Shown: one piece after another, positions 8,636 through 17,050 of the stretch
Layout: each line of letters opens with the position of its first letter
How positions within the stretch are numbered: position 1 is the first letter of the stretch
NCBI GenBank assembly: GCA_023382675.1
Contig: JAHDWN010000008.1
Location: 31,232-95,231, forward strand
Direction: 5' to 3'
Length of the DNA: 64,000 bases
DNA from: Anaerolineae bacterium
GTDB taxonomy: Bacteria; Chloroflexota; Anaerolineae; Aggregatilineales; Phototrophicaceae
The notes under the pieces: model-generated
What the model was told of the DNA's origin: nothing
Database searches by the model: none
Seen by the model: the letters and a program-made list of their open reading frames with translations, nothing else
Made by a program: the position numbers and the translations under genes

Positions 8636-9382
8636 GTGTCTGAGAAACCAGAAGTTCAGAAGCATATTCGCTGTGTACCGGGCGATGTGGCCCGCTACGT
8701 CCTGCTGCCCGGCGACCCGGCCCGTGCCGGACGGATCGCCGAACAGATGGAGGGTGCGCGACTTGTCGCGCAGAACCGCGAATACACCATCTATACCGGC
8801 GAATCGGCGGGGGTCGGCGTCAGCGTCTGCTCGACCGGCATCGGCGGGCCATCTTCGGCCATCGCTATTGAAGAACTCGCCAACATCGGCGCAGAGGTCT
8901 TCATCCGTGTCGGGTCGTCCGGCGGACGGCAGCCGGATATTCCTATCGGCACGCCGGTTGTCGTGACCGCAGCCTTTCGTGGCGAAGGCACGTCGAATGC
9001 CTACTTACCGCCGGAGTTTCCGGCAGTGGCTGACCTGGAAGTCACTAACGCCTTGATCCAGGCGGCACAGGATAGTGGTGAGAATTGCCGCTGGGGTATC
9101 GGTTTCTCCCGCGATGCCTTCTACCGGCGCGATGCCGACCTCAATGAGCAATTGAAGGACGCCGGGATCGTGGCTGCCGAGATGGAAGCTTCGACTATGT
9201 TCATCGTCGGGACCTGCCGCCACGTCCAGGTAGGGTGCGTCGTGGCGACCGATTCGAATATCTGGCTGCCGGAACAACCGACCCTGGCCGAAAAAGAGGC
9301 ACTGTATTTCGAGGGCGAGCGCAAAGTGATCCGCATTGCGCTGCGCGCCGTGCAGATTTTGGAGGCAAGGCGAAGCTCATGA
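8636..9382 (+). CDS. Nucleoside phosphorylase (uridine/purine phosphorylase, PNP_UDP_1 family)
   Basis: A cytoplasmic enzyme of 248 aa that splits nucleosides with phosphate into base and ribose 1-phosphate. Family motifs are YVLLPGDPARA near the N terminus (phosphate site), CSTGIGGPSSAIAIEEL, the phosphate-binding VGSSGG, and AAEMEASTMF, whose Met-Glu contacts ribose in characterised members. The start is GTG at 8636 with AAGGAAAA just upstream. It overlaps the next gene by 4 nt (ATGA). Being placed between a nucleobase-type importer and adenine deaminase argues for purine nucleoside salvage, though by sequence it is closer to uridine phosphorylases; base preference is not determinable here. 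Confidence 0.9.
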   Translation: MSEKPEVQKHIRCVPGDVARYVLLPGDPARAGRIAEQMEGARLVAQNREYTIYTGESAGVGVSVCSTGIGGPSSAIAIEELANIGAEVFIRVGSSGGRQPDIPIGTPVVVTAAFRGEGTSNAYLPPEFPAVADLEVTNALIQAAQDSGENCRWGIGFSRDAFYRRDADLNEQLKDAGIVAAEMEASTMFIVGTCRHVQVGCVVATDSNIWLPEQPTLAEKEALYFEGERKVIRIALRAVQILEARRSS

Positions 9383-11103
9383 CCCTCGATCTGATTCTCT
9401 ATAACGCGCAAATTGCCGACGTCTTCCGGCTGCGTTTTTTCGAAGGCTGGGTCGGCATTCGTGGGGGCCATTTCGCTTACGTCGAGGAAGGTGTGCCACC
9501 GGACGACTTCACCACCACCGTGCGTCAGGATGTAAACGGTCTGTTCCTGGCTCCTGGCCTGGTTGAATCGCACATGCACATCGAGTCCAGCCTGATTACG
9601 CCGCGCCGCTTTGCCGAAACCGTGCTGCCTTACGGTACGACCACCATTCTGAGCGATCCGCACGAGGTCGGCAACGTCGCCGGAGAACAAGGCGTGCGCT
9701 GGATGTTCGCCGCCTCGCGCAATTTGCCGCTGAAAATCTACCACTCGATCCCGAGCTGCGTCCCGGCCACGGATCCCGAGTATGAATGGACTGGGCAGGT
9801 CTTCAGCGCCGACGTGATTACCAGGCTGGCCGAGGATCCATCCGTGATCGCGCTGGGCGAGGTCATGGACTACCGGGGCCTGATGGGCGACAACGAACGC
9901 CTTCAAGCTATCGTCCGGGCAGCCTGGCGGGCGGGTCTGATGGTGGAGGGGCATATCCCCACCCTGCGCGGGACAGAGCTTTCGGAGTATCTTGAATATG
10001 GCGTCGGCTCGGACCACACGCTGACCTACCCAGAGAAGATCGAGGAGCAGATATCTAAAGGGCTGGCCGTCATGCTGCAAACCAAGTCGATCACCCCGGA
10101 GAATATGGCGACGGTCATGAACTTGCCGGATCGTTCGCGCGTCTTCCTGGTGACCGACGATCTTGAACCGCCGCTATTGATCGAAGGGCATCTCTCGCGC
10201 ATTCTGCAGCTTGCCATCCAGCACAATCTCCCGCCGCTGGAAGCCTGGGCTTCGTCCTCGATTCGCCCGGCGCGCTACATGGGCCTGCGGAATACCGGCG
10301 GCATCGCCCCCGGTTTCTGCGCTGATTTCGTGCTGATGCGTGATCTGGTTGCGTTCCCACCGGAAGCAGTCTATGTCGATGGTGAGCGCATCGCCCAACA
10401 GGGGAGCATCGCGCCGGTGCAGTGGCCCAACCTGCCACCCATGCCTGCGGAGTATGCTGTCCCCGGCCCGTTGGAACCGAAGGCCTTCCGCCTAACCCCG
10501 GCACAGCCCGGCACGACCCCGGTCATGGCCAACGCCGTCGTCATCCAGAACGCGCTGACCACCCTGACTCAACTGGAACAGATCAGCGTCACCGTCGATC
10601 ACGATGGGAACCCGGTGTTTGAAGATGGCGATGCGCTGGCGTTGGCCTCGATCTTCGCGCGCGATGGGTCGTCACAGATGGTTGGCATTATCAAGAATAC
10701 CGGGCTAGAGGCCGGGGCCTTCGCCAGTACAGTGGCGCATGACTGCCACAATCTGTTGGTGATCGGGCGCGACGCCGTTTCGATGAGCCGGGCAGCTCAG
10801 GAGGTTCATGCGCTGGGCGGCGGGGTGGCTGTGGCGCGGAACGATGACCTGTTGGCAAGCTTGCCCCTGCCATATTTTGGTCTGTTGAGCGATGCGCCGG
10901 TGCCGGAGGTTGCTCAAAAGCTTGAGGCGATAGAGATAGCGCTACGTGGGTTGGGCATGACCCATCAACGTCCGTTCTTGCTGCTGTCGATCATGAGCCT
11001 GAGTGTCAGCCCATTTGTGAAGTTTACCGATCGCGGCGTGATTGATACCGAACTGCGCCAGCTTCTCCCCCCATGGGCCTATCCATACGCCAGCGAGGAG
11101 TAG
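9379..11103 (+). CDS. ade: Adenine deaminase
   Basis: A metal-dependent amidohydrolase (574 aa) that converts adenine to hypoxanthine and ammonia. Visible features are the N-terminal composite-domain strand LDLILYNAQIADVF, the metal-binding HMHIESS after LFLAPGLVES, EVMDYRG, EGHIPTLRG, and GVGSDHTLTYPE, in the order seen in bacterial Ade. The C-terminal domain with GLEAGAFASTVAHDCHN and GGGVAV also matches Ade. The ATG at 9379 overlaps the TGA of the phosphorylase, so the pair is translationally coupled. It ends the importer operon. Together the operon suggests uptake of adenine or adenosine-type compounds and their use as nitrogen or purine source; this is inference. Confidence 0.93.
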   Translation: MTLDLILYNAQIADVFRLRFFEGWVGIRGGHFAYVEEGVPPDDFTTTVRQDVNGLFLAPGLVESHMHIESSLITPRRFAETVLPYGTTTILSDPHEVGNVAGEQGVRWMFAASRNLPLKIYHSIPSCVPATDPEYEWTGQVFSADVITRLAEDPSVIALGEVMDYRGLMGDNERLQAIVRAAWRAGLMVEGHIPTLRGTELSEYLEYGVGSDHTLTYPEKIEEQISKGLAVMLQTKSITPENMATVMNLPDRSRVFLVTDDLEPPLLIEGHLSRILQLAIQHNLPPLEAWASSSIRPARYMGLRNTGGIAPGFCADFVLMRDLVAFPPEAVYVDGERIAQQGSIAPVQWPNLPPMPAEYAVPGPLEPKAFRLTPAQPGTTPVMANAVVIQNALTTLTQLEQISVTVDHDGNPVFEDGDALALASIFARDGSSQMVGIIKNTGLEAGAFASTVAHDCHNLLVIGRDAVSMSRAAQEVHALGGGVAVARNDDLLASLPLPYFGLLSDAPVPEVAQKLEAIEIALRGLGMTHQRPFLLLSIMSLSVSPFVKFTDRGVIDTELRQLLPPWAYPYASEE

Positions 11104-11205
11104 TCAGTCGCGCGAAGGCTAGTGAAAAGCTGCCCACGCAACCATCCGAAGGCCCAAAGCGCCAGGTGGTCTTTAAAGGCTCAGAAGTCGTGAGACACCA
11201 AGGGG

Positions 11206-11505
11206 GTGGGATGAGATGATCTGGCTGATGAACTGCTTGCAGACCGCCATCAAGCGGCTTCCAAAATGAAAAGGGCGGTGTCAACCGCCCGGAGAATGTA
11301 GACAGATGTGGTAAATTCAGGCAGGAGCACCACCCTTCCACCATTGGCGTAGAGGTGGAACCAGAGCCACTTTGTACACACAAGCGTCCGACCCCCGTCG
11401 GCCCCGAATATGTATAACGAAATTGCTCAATATGACAAGTCCGCTGCATCACAGCGGGCTTTTTGATTCTTGCACATTCGAGAGAATTGGATCGCGGGTT
11501 CGACC
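11206..11505 (+). repeat. Dispersed repeat copy 2 (5'-truncated)
   Basis: Only the last 20 or so codons of the small ORF remain here (MIWLMNCLQTAIKRLPK then TGA at 11267-11269). Next come the hairpin GGGCGGT-GTCA-ACCGCCC (11273-11290), the conserved middle, the tRNA-3'-like block (11390-11407), the terminator (11439-11464) and the common 3' end GATCGCGGGTTCGACC at 11505. It sits directly after the adenine deaminase operon and may provide its terminator. Confidence 0.8.
11439..11464 (+). terminator. Intrinsic terminator inside repeat copy 2
   Basis: Stem GTCCGCTG / CAGCGGGC with loop CATCA, then TTTTT. Placed so that it could end the adenine deaminase transcript. Confidence 0.75.
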
Positions 11506-11766
11506 TTAGGCCGCGGGCCAATACTTCTATATGGCTTCAACTGTAATACGCGATTGCCGTCTCTAATTGCGCCGTAACTGTCGGAGCATCAACAAATGAC
11601 TTGGACAACCGGTTTGGGAATCGCCAAGATTGGAGAGGGCTTCACTTTCGTGCGCGCCAGTTTGAGATTTGAACTCGGACTTCGTGTCTTTCCTGCGTGA
11701 ACGCACTGATTCGAAGTGCATCATAGGAGAGCGAGCGAAACTGCCCACAGAAGGCATTACACGACC
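11506..11766. other. Intergenic sequence, nothing recognised
   Basis: About 260 bp between repeat copy 2 and the small minus-strand gene. Short frames are open, but I see no coding or regulatory signal I can support. Confidence 0.4.
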
Positions 11767-11904
11767 TCACAGGAGCATCTTTGTAAGGTCAGGGATGGTG
11801 GCGGTGAAACTGTCATCCTCGCCTTTAAGTTTGCGCCAGTGATGCGCTTCAAACACAGTCTCCAGGTCACATCCAATCCAGACTAGACGTGACTTGAGTA
11901 GCAA
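11767..11904 (-). CDS. Possible small protein (45 aa) downstream of the L,D-transpeptidase
   Basis: A TTG at 11902-11904 is preceded eight bases upstream by a strong AAGGAGG ribosome site, and the frame runs 45 codons to a TGA at 11767-11769. The peptide reads MLLKSRLVWIGCDLETVF and then EAHHWRKLKGEDD. It has no membrane segment and matches no family I know. The same frame is open back to the stop of the L,D-transpeptidase, so this could also be the remnant of a longer protein. Support is the ribosome site and the protein-like composition only. Confidence 0.35.
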   Translation of the reverse strand: MLLKSRLVWIGCDLETVFEAHHWRKLKGEDDSFTATIPDLTKMLL

Positions 11905-11943
11905 CGTTCGTTCCTCCTTGTTCCATCCAAACGTGCTGACGAT

Positions 11944-13653
11944 TTACATATAACTCGATGGGCTGTCATCATTCGCAAAGGCACGGGCTCCAACTTGGCG
12001 TGCGAGTTCGCTTTGCGGGGGGAACTCACTCGAAATGATTTCGACGATAGTGCCCTCATCTGCCCAATCATAAAGCTGCCGTGCCTGCTCATCTTGTGAC
12101 ATCACACAGCCCAATGTGTACGGCGTGCCTACAGTGTTGCCGCCGAGATAGCCGCCATTCGGCAGCAATACCGCTCCGTGAAACCCATTGACCAATCCCG
12201 GTACGGCTTCATAAATACCCATGAACCAGTTCATTTCCCACTGCCCGCAACCAGCATCACCGCACAAAGTGTAGCTGCTGCCATACGCAACAGGCTCATG
12301 GTTCAGAATCTGATAGACGCCCGGTGAGGTGGGAGCCTCGTCAATCCCGGACGAAATCTGCCAACTGAAAACCGCCTGACCATCCTCAAAAGCAACCAAT
12401 GATTGGGTTTCCAGATCGACCACGATGCGTTTATTGGCTACGACAGGCAATGGCAGCGTGACATCGCGCGACGGCAGATTGATCACATCGCCGGGCGATA
12501 TTACACCTAAGTCCCGATCAGGATTGGCTTCTTCGATCAGGAAAAAGGGGATGCCCGTTTTGCGGGCGATTCGATAGCCCGTGTCGCCGGCAACGACCTC
12601 ATAAGTCGTGGGATCAAAACGCATCTGCACCTGCGCCTGTGTGGAACCCGTGGCGAGCGAAAGATTGATGGCGCCAATCACGTCTTCGGAGTCCAGGAAG
12701 CTACCTTCCGACAATCCGGATGCAGACGTGCTGTTCAGGGTATTGACGTAATCTGATACAGGGACATTTCGCGCAACCAGGTTGCTTTCTCCTGCCTCAA
12801 TCCAGGTGCTTAACGTCTCAGGAGAAGCCGTAAAACTCACATGCCGATCTCCGAAGGGATCATAGGCTGTGAGTTCGAACGGGGCAGTCACAAACCGCTC
12901 TGCCATTTCCAGCAAACTATCAGGGCTTCCTATCGCGGGCCGCAATGGAGTAGTGACAAGCGCGACATCATCGGTAAGCATGTCAAGTGGGGACGCGAGC
13001 ACCCTGCTCAGGGTTGCACCAACATCGAGAGCGATGCCGTTCTGACCGGATATGCCTGCAACGGTGCCATTTTGCCATTCATAGCGTGCGTTGATCGGCG
13101 CAACGTAAACGTCATCTGCTAGCGCTTCGAGATACTGGCGCATTGCCATCTGATCGACTGAAACCATCGGATCAACCCAATAACCGAACGGGATTCCCGC
13201 CAGACCGATGCCCTGTGTCGCTTGTAGGCTAGCCTGTGTATCCAGACGCAAACCAAGCCCGGATGGCGTCGTTTCCCACTCACGATTGTCAGCCGTGAGG
13301 CGAATGACAGTGCCCTGTGACCACATGGTTTCCAAAGCCTCTGCCGCATCCTCATACGTCAAGCCACCAAGCGCGACATCGAGTACGAATACGTTCGGCG
13401 GTGTACGCCCTCCCCAAAAGATGCTGACGAGAAATAGGGACACAAAGGCAATCGCCGGGAGCACAAAAACTCTCAGACCTTGAGGACGTTTCTCCTTCAG
13501 AATCGACGCCCAATTCACATGCCATCGAGCGGACTTAGCCTGCTGCTCGTCGGTTATCGCTTTACGTACTGCCATTGGCTGCCGGTTGGATCGCCTCTGA
13601 CGCGCTTGTTGGCGCTGTCTGGCACGCCCTCGGGCCTGTCGCGTGTTATCCAT
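11944..13653 (-). CDS. L,D-transpeptidase with LysM and VanW-like N-terminal domains
   Basis: A membrane-anchored cell-wall enzyme of 569 residues. A basic cytoplasmic leader is followed by one membrane segment (about 61-80). Next comes a long periplasmic region resembling the VanW/putative peptidoglycan-binding repeats (about 88-330), a LysM at about 351-394 (YEVVAGDTGYRIARKTG), and a YkuD catalytic domain at about 408-540. Catalytic candidates are His492 (NGFHGAVL) and Cys516 (YTLGCVMSQ). The residue pair before the Cys is LG rather than the common HG, a variation worth checking. The ATG at 13653 overlaps the region just after the upstream SHOCT-like gene's stop, so the two are probably one operon. 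Family enzymes make 3-3 peptide cross-links or anchor proteins to peptidoglycan. Confidence 0.88.
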   Translation of the reverse strand: MDNTRQARGRARQRQQARQRRSNRQPMAVRKAITDEQQAKSARWHVNWASILKEKRPQGLRVFVLPAIAFVSLFLVSIFWGGRTPPNVFVLDVALGGLTYEDAAEALETMWSQGTVIRLTADNREWETTPSGLGLRLDTQASLQATQGIGLAGIPFGYWVDPMVSVDQMAMRQYLEALADDVYVAPINARYEWQNGTVAGISGQNGIALDVGATLSRVLASPLDMLTDDVALVTTPLRPAIGSPDSLLEMAERFVTAPFELTAYDPFGDRHVSFTASPETLSTWIEAGESNLVARNVPVSDYVNTLNSTSASGLSEGSFLDSEDVIGAINLSLATGSTQAQVQMRFDPTTYEVVAGDTGYRIARKTGIPFFLIEEANPDRDLGVISPGDVINLPSRDVTLPLPVVANKRIVVDLETQSLVAFEDGQAVFSWQISSGIDEAPTSPGVYQILNHEPVAYGSSYTLCGDAGCGQWEMNWFMGIYEAVPGLVNGFHGAVLLPNGGYLGGNTVGTPYTLGCVMSQDEQARQLYDWADEGTIVEIISSEFPPQSELARQVGARAFANDDSPSSYM

Positions 13654-13654
13654 G

Positions 13655-13882
13655 TCAGCCCTGCCTGAATTGCTTATCATCCTCAATATCCTCAAGGAGT
13701 GTCATGTATTCATCACGCGAGATTTCGCCTTTGGCAAAACGTATGTCAAGGATGTCTCTTGCCGCTTGCGGCACGCCTTTTCGCTTTTCCTTTTGTTCAG
13801 GCACAGCGTTCGCGTTGTTATTAATCATCTGCCAGACGACCGCTGCCAAAACGACGACGAGACCACCAAACACCATCATCAT
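13655..13882 (-). CDS. Small membrane protein with SHOCT-like C terminus
   Basis: A 75-residue protein. The N terminus MMMVFGGLVVVLAAVVWQMI is one membrane segment. The C terminus AARDILDIRFAKGEISRDEYMTLLEDI matches the short SHOCT motif (bilobed helix often found at the end of small membrane proteins). AGGTGA lies six bases upstream of the ATG at 13882. It ends 2 nt before the start of the L,D-transpeptidase and is likely co-transcribed. SHOCT modules are thought to mediate oligomerisation; its role here is unknown. Confidence 0.8.
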   Translation of the reverse strand: MMMVFGGLVVVLAAVVWQMINNNANAVPEQKEKRKGVPQAARDILDIRFAKGEISRDEYMTLLEDIEDDKQFRQG

Positions 13883-13970
13883 TTGAAGTCACCTTTCTCT
13901 GATATCCCTATGCCGATAGCCCATGCGAAGGAGTGGGTTACACACGGCCAGGCCGTGCGAGCTAGTCGGA

Positions 13971-14674
13971 CTACGCAGGTGTCAACTCAGCTTTCGCTTG
14001 AAGCTGACCATCTTCCAACCACAGCACTCGATCTGCGATTTCTCTCAAGCGATGATCGTGGGTAACGATTACAATCGAGCGCCCTTGAACACGTCCCAGT
14101 CCGCAGCACAATAGCTCCATGACTTCACGCCCGGTTTTGCTGTCCAAATTGCCGGTCGGCTCGTCGGCAAGTATGAGCGGTGGGTCATTTGCGAGGGCGC
14201 GAGCGATGGCGACTCGTTGTTTCTGTCCCCCGGATAAGTCGGCGGGAAGATGGTCTGCACGTTGTTCAAGCCCTAATAATGAGAGAAGCTCTAATGATCG
14301 TTGTGGTGCCTTTGCGCCGTTTGTCCCGGCCATATTCATAACAAGCTCAACATTCTCACGAGCGGATAGCGACGCGATCAGGTTATATGCCTGAAATACA
14401 AAGCCAATGGATCTTAAGCGTAGCTGTGCGAGTTGACGCTGATTTAGTGCGGAGGTCAGTACATCATTGACGCTGACCACACCACTTGTTGGTTTCAGGA
14501 GTAACCCGGCCATGCTGAGCAGCGTTGTCTTTCCACTGCCCGATGGCCCCATGATCAAGACAATCTCTCCGGGTTTAATCTGCAAATCCACATTGTCTAC
14601 GGCACGCACTTCCGTATTTCCACTGCCGTAAACCTTGCTTATTCCGCTCAACTCCAGGCTGATTTGTGTTCGCA
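13971..14674 (-). CDS. ABC transporter ATP-binding protein, LolD/MacB-like
   Basis: The ATPase of an FtsX-type ABC system (about 234 aa). Walker A GPSGSGKT, signature LSGGQKQRVAIARAL, Walker B LILADEPTGNLD and H-loop IVTHDHRL are all intact, and the LADEPTGNLDS sequence is typical for the MacB/LolD branch. The ATG at 14674 has GGTGA five to six bases upstream; a GTG at 14684 is an alternative start. It follows two FtsX-type permeases on the same strand with short gaps and completes a three-gene exporter or lipoprotein/stress ABC unit. Position inside the copper/redox island suggests envelope or metal-stress function. Confidence 0.9.
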
Positions 14675-14686
14675 TTTTCGTCACCG

Positions 14687-15811
14687 CTATGCTTCAAAAA
14701 CGACCAGTGGATCGACATTGCTGATTCGTTGTAAAGGTAGCAATGACGCCACTGCCGTAACGAGTATCAAGATCGGAACATGAGATAGCCACTGATACGG
14801 CTCAACTAGGATCAGGATTTCTGGCGAGATTTGCACGACAAGCGCCGACACAAGATAGGCCAGCACGACACCCGTGAAAAATCCGACACCCGCGATTACA
14901 AACGACTGCACGAATACCGTGCTCATCAACTGAGCCATGCTTGCCCCAATGGCCTTCAAGACGCCGAACTCGCGGACCCGCTCCAGCGTTGCGGTGTACA
15001 CGGTGATGCCAATCACCAACACACCAATGATGTAGGCAATCACGTTCATCAGCTGAAGAATGTCAGCGCCCATTTGACGTATCATCTCCTGGTCACTGGC
15101 GACAAATTCTGCTTCAGTCAGGAAATTCGCTTCCGGGATCGCTTGATTCAGGTCGGCAGCCAGGCGAGCTATGTTGATTCCTACCTCCGGCTGAATAAGC
15201 ACATAACTGGCAGCGCGGGGTGAGACATCCATCAAAAGCGCCATTGCGGTTTTGTTGACAAACACAACATTCGTGGCGATCCCAAAGGCCCCTTCGCTCA
15301 GCCCGGTAATCCTTAGTGGAAATCCGAGTATGCTGACTGAATCTCCCAACCTCAGGCCATAGCGTTGAGTGAGGTTCCTATCGATCACGATTTCATTCAG
15401 ACCTGGACTGTCGCTACCTTCGACAAGAGACCATGGGCCGCCAAAGGGGATATCTGAATCAATGCCGAAGACGTAGCTGTAGATAACCGTGACGCTAATC
15501 TCAACGCCAGCGCTTGCGTAAAGCACGCCCACCGCCTGGTCTACGCCGGGAAACGCTTGAATCTGTTCTACTGTGTCGGCGGGCAACCTGGATGAACTCA
15601 TGTGGAGATTGGCAACGCCATTTTGCATCGCCCAAAGCGCAACAGGCTGATTGCGAATATAGAGTACGGCATGTTCCTCCGAACCGGCGAACACGCCGCT
15701 CATGACGAGGATCAAGAGCACAGCCAGGGCTACCCCACACACACTGATCGCAAAGCGTAGCCGTTGCTGCAAAAGATTTCGCCAGGCTAACTTCGCCACG
15801 ATTGCCCCCAC
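14687..15811 (-). CDS. ABC transporter permease, FtsX/MacB type
   Basis: A permease of 374 residues with the FtsX architecture: one N-terminal membrane segment (ISVCGVALAVLLILVMSGVF, about 22-41), a large extracytoplasmic domain (about 50-245), then three C-terminal segments. The region before the second segment contains REFGVLKAIGASMAQL, the conserved coupling motif of this family. The product ends RISNVDPLVVFEA, a tail shared with its upstream neighbour (IANVDPSVVFKA), so the two are paralogues from duplication. It is flanked by the damaged permease and the ATPase in one operon. Confidence 0.9.
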   Translation of the reverse strand: MGAIVAKLAWRNLLQQRLRFAISVCGVALAVLLILVMSGVFAGSEEHAVLYIRNQPVALWAMQNGVANLHMSSSRLPADTVEQIQAFPGVDQAVGVLYASAGVEISVTVIYSYVFGIDSDIPFGGPWSLVEGSDSPGLNEIVIDRNLTQRYGLRLGDSVSILGFPLRITGLSEGAFGIATNVVFVNKTAMALLMDVSPRAASYVLIQPEVGINIARLAADLNQAIPEANFLTEAEFVASDQEMIRQMGADILQLMNVIAYIIGVLVIGITVYTATLERVREFGVLKAIGASMAQLMSTVFVQSFVIAGVGFFTGVVLAYLVSALVVQISPEILILVEPYQWLSHVPILILVTAVASLLPLQRISNVDPLVVFEA

Positions 15812-16916
15812 TTACGCCTTGAAAACAACCGACGGATCGACGTTGGCAATCTGTTGAATGGGCCACAAAGCGGATACCAACGTCATAATGAGTGTTGCTA
15901 AACCGATCACCGGAATAATCTCAGGCCAGATAGTGACCGTAAACTGAGGCCACAGATACTCAATAAGTTCTGCCGCCAAATAAGACAGGGCCAAGCTGAG
16001 CACAAATCCTAACGAAGCGCGCGACAACGTCTCGCGAATGACAAGCCAACGCAACCAGTTGTTGCTGGAGCCGATTGCTTTCAATGTGCTGAATTCTGCC
16101 AATCGGTTGATGATGCTGGTGTAAATGATGAGACCTGTGACCGCAATGGCAATGACGGCGCTGATAATCAGCATGACGGCAATTGGGCGGTCAAGGATAG
16201 TCGCCATAAACTTGCGATCCGTTGCCGCCATTTCATCAGGGGTAAAGACCGCCGTTTCGGAAAACTCCGTCGTGATGGTCTCGGCAACCACATCACGGTT
16301 AGCCAAAGGGGATAAGCGCAGCAAGAAGAAGCTGGCATCACCTGACAGTTGCAGCACATCCTCCGCCGAAGCTAGCGGCATGAAGATGTACGGGCTCATC
16401 CATGACGCTGTTTCTCTGGTTAAGCCGACAACGGTAAACTTGCTACCTAAGACATTTATACGGTCGCCGACAGCTACCCCACTGCGCCATGCTAACCAGG
16501 AGTCGAGCAGGATCTCGTCGTCAGCCTGCAATGTGCGTCCGCTTCCGATGTTCCACGGGCCGCCAAAACCTGTTTCCGGATTGTAGCCAATCACGAGTAC
16601 AGGCAATTTGATGCTTGCATGGGAGAATATCATGTCGCCTACGATGACGTGACCGATCTCTGTGGTGCCCGGCACAGTTTCGATGTCCTGGTGGAGAGTG
16701 GCGGGCAAACCAGAGTTCGCATAGAACAAGCCCCGGGAGCCAATCTGCGAAACGACAAGATCTGCCCCCGCGTGATCGATATAGGCAGTCAGTGTGGCCC
16801 TCTCGAAATCCTACTAGGAGAGTGATCAACATCAGCGCGGCGGCGATGCCGGTGACGTGGAGTGTGAGTTTGCCTCTGTCATGCCAGAGGTTGCGGCGCA
16901 CTATTGGGACACTCAC
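15812..16916 (-). pseudogene. FtsX-type ABC permease interrupted by a frameshift
   Basis: Two adjacent frames together make one FtsX-type permease. The N-terminal part starts at GTG 16916 (VSVPIVRRNLWHDRGK, then a membrane segment ending LLVGFREG). The second part begins TLTAYIDHAGADLVVSQIG in another frame and runs to 15812 through EFSTLKAIGSSNNWL. One extra base in GAGGGCCACACTG, at about 16794-16802, explains the break: removing a C restores a continuous protein of about 367 residues. Everything else looks intact, so a sequencing error, a very recent mutation or programmed shifting are all possible. It is the first gene of the ABC operon and has a copper-island box 62 bp upstream. Confidence 0.8.
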
Positions 16917-16978
16917 GGCTTGTTCTTTCAGCAAAACCCTCTGATTTAAGGCTACTACGCGCGTCTGAAGAAGCCATG

Positions 16979-16990
16979 CGCTATTTGGCG
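16979..16990. promoter_or_regulatory. Copper-island box 1 (ABC exporter operon)
   Basis: CGCTATTTGGCG, followed by GG. One of seven near-palindromes with consensus CGCYATYTGGCG; centred about 68 bp before the GTG of the FtsX-type operon. Confidence 0.7.
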
Positions 16991-17000
16991 GGTTCCGTCC

Positions 17001-17027
17001 AAACAAAAGACCGGCTCAGCCGGTCTT
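17001..17027 (-). terminator. Intrinsic terminator after the multicopper oxidase
   Basis: Read on the minus strand: stem AAGACCGGC, loop TGA, stem GCCGGTCTT, then TTGTTT. It lies 24 bp beyond the oxidase stop and separates it from the ABC operon. Confidence 0.85.
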
Positions 17028-17050
17028 GAGTGGTTGCATCCAGGGACTGG

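Noticed and set aside
7496..10080. Long minus-strand frames opposite the PotA-like ATPase, nucleoside phosphorylase and adenine deaminase
   Set aside because: They mirror well-identified genes, have no ribosome sites and show no family features; they arise from codon bias on the other strand.
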